Shown one piece after another: positions 61,150 to 64,000 of a DNA stretch of 64,000 nt. Under the pieces are notes generated by a model. The model ran no database searches. It had not been told where the DNA came from and saw only the letters and a list, made by a program, of their open reading frames with translations. This DNA comes from Puia sp. (GTDB lineage Bacteria; Bacteroidota; Bacteroidia; Chitinophagales; Chitinophagaceae): assembly GCA_031292515.1 (NCBI GenBank), contig JARLGZ010000080.1, forward strand, positions 1-64,000. The letters are read 5' to 3'. Numbering within the stretch: position 1 is the stretch's first letter; each line of letters begins with the position of its first letter. The position numbers and the translations under genes are program-made.

Positions 61150-63753
61150 ATGAGAAAGATCCAGCTTTTTTTTACCGCTCTTTTGTTTTTGCTGCAGACG
61201 GGTTTCGCGCAGACGAAGAGCCACTACGATCAGCATGCCGCCTTTGACCCCTTATTCTATCCTTCCGGAAGCACACTATACAGGAGCGCCGGAGGCGCTC
61301 CCGGACCCAAATACTGGACGAACCGGGCAGACTATAAGATTCAGTCCAGCCTCGATACCGTCGGTCATGAACTGACCGGCTCGGTCATCATTACCTATAC
61401 GAACAATAGCCCTGACAATCTTCCCTTTCTCTGGCTGCAGCTGGACCAGAATATCTACCGGGAAGATTCCCGCGGCGAAGCGGTGAGCCCGGTTACCGGA
61501 GGTCGCTGGGCCAACAAGAGCTTCACCGAGGGAGATGTCTTAAAATCGGTGACCCTTCTGCAGAACGGCAAATCCCTGAAAGCCGATTACCTGGTTACCG
61601 ATACCCGGATGAAGATCAACCTGGGAGAGGCGCTGAAAGCCGGCGGAGGGAGCATCCAGATAAAGATAGATTATTCATTCGTCGTGCCCCAATACGGCAC
61701 CGACCGCATGGGCAGGCTGCAAACGGGCAACGGCTGGATCTATGAAGTGGCGCAGTGGTATCCCCGGATGGCTGTGTACGACGATGTATCCGGATGGAAC
61801 CTGCTTCCTTATCTGGGCGCCGGCGAATTTTATCTCGAATATGGAAATATCGATTATACGGTCACCGCGCCTGCCGGCATGGTGGTGGCCGGTTCCGGAG
61901 AACTGCTGAACCCCGCGGAGGTCTTGACCCCCGTGCAGATCGCCAGGCTGGCAAAGGCGAGGGCAAGCGATAAGACGGTCTTTATCAAGACAGCGGAAGA
62001 GGTGAACGAGCCCTCTTCCCATCTTCCCAAAAAGACGCTGACCTGGCATTTTAAGTGCGTCAACACCCGCGATGTCGCCTGGGGAGCTTCCCGCTCATTT
62101 ATTTGGGATGCCGCGAAGATCGACTTGCCGAGCGGAAAGAAGGCGCTGGCCCAATCCGTCTATCCTGCCGAGAGCGCCGGAAACGGCCTCTGGGGACGGT
62201 CTACCGAATTTGTAAAAGGATGCATCGAATTATATTCCCGGGAATGGTATGAATTCACCTACCCGGTGGCCACCAATGTAGCAGGAATCGTCAACGGCAT
62301 GGAATATCCCGGGATCGTCTTCTGCTCCGCCCAGAGCGGTAACGGAGGTCTGTGGAACGTCACCAATCATGAATTCGGTCACAACTGGTTCCCCATGATC
62401 GTCGGCTCCAACGAAAGAAAATATGCCTGGATGGACGAGGGGTTCAACACATTTATCAACGGCGTGGATACCCGGGTATTCAATCACGGAGAATTCAACG
62501 CAAAAGAAGACATGCAGCGCCTCGCAAAACCCTATTTCGGCCCGAACTCGGAACCCATCATGACCATCCCCGACGTGATCAACAGCAGCGCCCTGGGGGT
62601 GGCGGCCTATGCGAAGCCGGCTTTGGCCCTCGATCTCCTCAGGAAATACATATTGGGCGAAAAAAGATTTGACCAGGCCTTCCGTGCTTATGTCGACCGC
62701 TGGGCCTTTAAACACCCGACGCCCTGGGATTTCTTCCGGACGATGGAGAATGTCGGCGGCGAAGACCTAGGATGGTTCTGGCGTGGATGGATACTCCATA
62801 ACTGGAAACTCGATCAATCCGTAAAAGAAGTAAAATACCCAGGCAACGATCCTTCCAGAGGCGCTTTGATAACCGTTGAAAACCTGGAAGAGATGGTGAT
62901 GCCTGTCGTCGTAGCCATTCAACAGGAAAACGGGAAAAAGGACACCATCACCCTCCCGGCCGAAATCTGGCAGAAAGGCCCGCATTGGACCTTTGCCTTT
63001 CATTCCGATTCGAAGATTAAGTCCGTCGTTATAGACCCCTTGCACGAATTCCCCGATATCGACCCTTCCAACAATACCTGGACCGGTGAGGCAATGGTGA
63101 AGCCCGTGCCCGCCGGCGTCTCCGCCAATGACGTCATCGAAAACTACCTGAAGAGCATCGGCGGCAAAGACAAGCTGAAGGCTGTCATGGACCTCTCTAC
63201 GGTGTCCTCCGGCGCAGTACAGGGCCAGAAGATCGTGTTTACCCACAAATACAAGAGCCCCGATAAATACCTGCTGGAAGTCAGTCTTCCCGACCTGAAC
63301 ATGGTGGCGGAGAAACTGATCATCAACGGTGACAGCATCCGGCACACCCAGATGGGAAAAGACGCGGGCCCGATCGATCCGAAAATGAAGCAGTTGATGA
63401 AAGAGGATGAAATGCAGTTCCCCGAATTGAATTTCTCGCAGACCCGATATAAGACCGAACTGACAAGCGTAAAAAATATCGATGGCAACGATGCCTACGA
63501 AATGAAGGTGACCTATCCTTCCGGCGACGTCTATACCGTCTATTATGACGTGAAGACGGGCTACCGGATCAGGGAGATCGTCACCAGCCAGGAAGACAAC
63601 AAAACGGCCACCACGGATTACGGAGACTACCGCGAGGTGAGCGGCATCAAATTCCCTTACAGCGTCGTAAAAGAACTTTCCGCTTTCACCTTTACGCTAA
63701 CGCTGCAAAGTGTGGAAGTGAATGCGGGCCTCGGCGATGCGGTGTTCCAGTAG
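61150..63753 (+). CDS. M1-family metallopeptidase, exported
   Basis: The 867-residue zinc aminopeptidase-type protein has a signal peptide ([21 protein letters not shown]), an N-terminal beta domain, an exopeptidase-like motif NGMEYPG (about 392-398, the GAMEN equivalent), and the catalytic HEFGH (H407, E408, H411) with the third ligand E430 in WMDEGF at the usual 18-residue spacing. The last about 220 residues ([40 protein letters not shown]...) resemble a lipoprotein-carrier (LolA-like) beta domain found in related exported proteins. It probably digests peptides in the periplasm or outside the cell. Confidence 0.92.
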   Translation: MRKIQLFFTALLFLLQTGFAQTKSHYDQHAAFDPLFYPSGSTLYRSAGGAPGPKYWTNRADYKIQSSLDTVGHELTGSVIITYTNNSPDNLPFLWLQLDQNIYREDSRGEAVSPVTGGRWANKSFTEGDVLKSVTLLQNGKSLKADYLVTDTRMKINLGEALKAGGGSIQIKIDYSFVVPQYGTDRMGRLQTGNGWIYEVAQWYPRMAVYDDVSGWNLLPYLGAGEFYLEYGNIDYTVTAPAGMVVAGSGELLNPAEVLTPVQIARLAKARASDKTVFIKTAEEVNEPSSHLPKKTLTWHFKCVNTRDVAWGASRSFIWDAAKIDLPSGKKALAQSVYPAESAGNGLWGRSTEFVKGCIELYSREWYEFTYPVATNVAGIVNGMEYPGIVFCSAQSGNGGLWNVTNHEFGHNWFPMIVGSNERKYAWMDEGFNTFINGVDTRVFNHGEFNAKEDMQRLAKPYFGPNSEPIMTIPDVINSSALGVAAYAKPALALDLLRKYILGEKRFDQAFRAYVDRWAFKHPTPWDFFRTMENVGGEDLGWFWRGWILHNWKLDQSVKEVKYPGNDPSRGALITVENLEEMVMPVVVAIQQENGKKDTITLPAEIWQKGPHWTFAFHSDSKIKSVVIDPLHEFPDIDPSNNTWTGEAMVKPVPAGVSANDVIENYLKSIGGKDKLKAVMDLSTVSSGAVQGQKIVFTHKYKSPDKYLLEVSLPDLNMVAEKLIINGDSIRHTQMGKDAGPIDPKMKQLMKEDEMQFPELNFSQTRYKTELTSVKNIDGNDAYEMKVTYPSGDVYTVYYDVKTGYRIREIVTSQEDNKTATTDYGDYREVSGIKFPYSVVKELSAFTFTLTLQSVEVNAGLGDAVFQ

Positions 63754-63917
63754 TGAACGGTCAGTGGTGAACGGTGAGTGGTGAGTGGGATGAAGACATT
63801 GTAAAAGAGGGGAGCGTTTTCTAAGCTCCCCTCTTTTGTTCTCTTTTGTTGTTATATACTACTTATATATATCACCTGGAAAATTCTTTTACGATACTCA
63901 CTACTCCCCACTCACTA
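63754..63917. repeat. Two-armed heptamer repeat element (family copy 5)
   Basis: Lies exactly between the stop codons of two convergent genes. The left arm (GTCAGTGGTGAACGGTGAG onwards) ends GTGAGTGGGATGAAGACATT; then come the hairpin, TACTTATATATATCACCTGG, AAAATTCTTTTACGATACTC and the right arm to CACTCAC. The core aligns with copy 3. Confidence 0.85.
63803..63837. terminator. Bidirectional terminator in repeat copy 5
   Basis: AAAAGAGGGGAGC pairs perfectly with GCTCCCCTCTTTT (13 bp, 9-base loop), with A/T runs for both strands. Confidence 0.8.
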
Positions 63918-64000
63918 TCACAATCCGTGCAGAAACTGGTCATGTATATAATCCACCACGCTGGTGAGACTGCCGGAGTCGGCGTAGACTTTTAGCTGCC
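63918..64000 (-). CDS. C-terminal end of an unidentified gene (partial)
   Basis: The only open minus-strand frame ending here reads QLKVYADSGSLTSVVDYIHD followed by QFLHGL and TGA at 63918-63920. The start lies beyond the window. The stop abuts the right arm of repeat copy 5, as in the other genes bordered by this repeat, which supports it being a real gene end. Too short to assign a family. Confidence 0.5.
   Translation of the reverse strand, partial: QLKVYADSGSLTSVVDYIHDQFLHGL

Overview
The window looks like chromosomal DNA of a Bacteroidota bacterium, most likely in the Chitinophagales. The evidence is a SusC/SusD polysaccharide locus with an ECF sigma/FecR pair, a type IX secretion sorting domain, DUF4270 and DUF4907 proteins, a putative Porin_10 protein, and mostly A-rich translation starts without Shine-Dalgarno sequences. 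The family-level placement is inference.

Bases 1-7973 are the right part of an AT-richer mobile element inserted at the 3' end of a tRNA-Ser(CGA) gene. It carries a serine recombinase with a 62-residue partner, three genes of unknown function, an XRE regulator, a VapC-type toxin-antitoxin pair, a complete-looking type II-C tracrRNA gene, and the N-terminal 795 codons of a cas9 cut just before RuvC-II by an IS3-family element that runs off the left edge. No CRISPR array or cas1/cas2 is visible.

Bases 8152-17383 are a potassium locus: an NtrC-type regulator, a possible sigma-54 promoter, a 28-codon membrane peptide, kdpF, kdpA, kdpB, kdpC, a KdpD sensor lacking its kinase, and a separate histidine kinase.

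Bases 17595-31118, all on the minus strand, form a polysaccharide utilisation locus: ECF sigma, FecR, SusC, SusD, a clan GH-D glycosidase, a PA14-containing sulfatase, and a c-type heme/FG-GAP protein. Next come a T9SS-sorted FG-GAP protein, a glycosyltransferase, a PAS histidine kinase with a single-domain response regulator, and a hexuronate module (uxuA, uxaC, two convergent LacI regulators).

Bases 45000-64000 hold housekeeping and envelope genes: sucC, purine nucleoside phosphorylase, a porin, a TlpA-like protein, a CDF metal exporter, an ATP-grasp-like protein beside a glutamine amidotransferase-like protein, LytTR regulator/outer membrane barrel/DUF4270, kelch/DUF4907, and an M1 peptidase.

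The most unusual feature is the intergenic DNA. Two kinds of repeat recur just after stop codons. One is a dispersed family with heptamer arms (GTGAGTA/GTGAGTG) around a terminator hairpin, seen at five places. The other is a set of unrelated short tandem arrays whose first unit contains the end of the upstream gene with its stop codon (susD, the T9SS protein, the PAS kinase, uxuA). A pair of 18-bp palindromes at 45590-45644 and the orphan tracrRNA also deserve attention.
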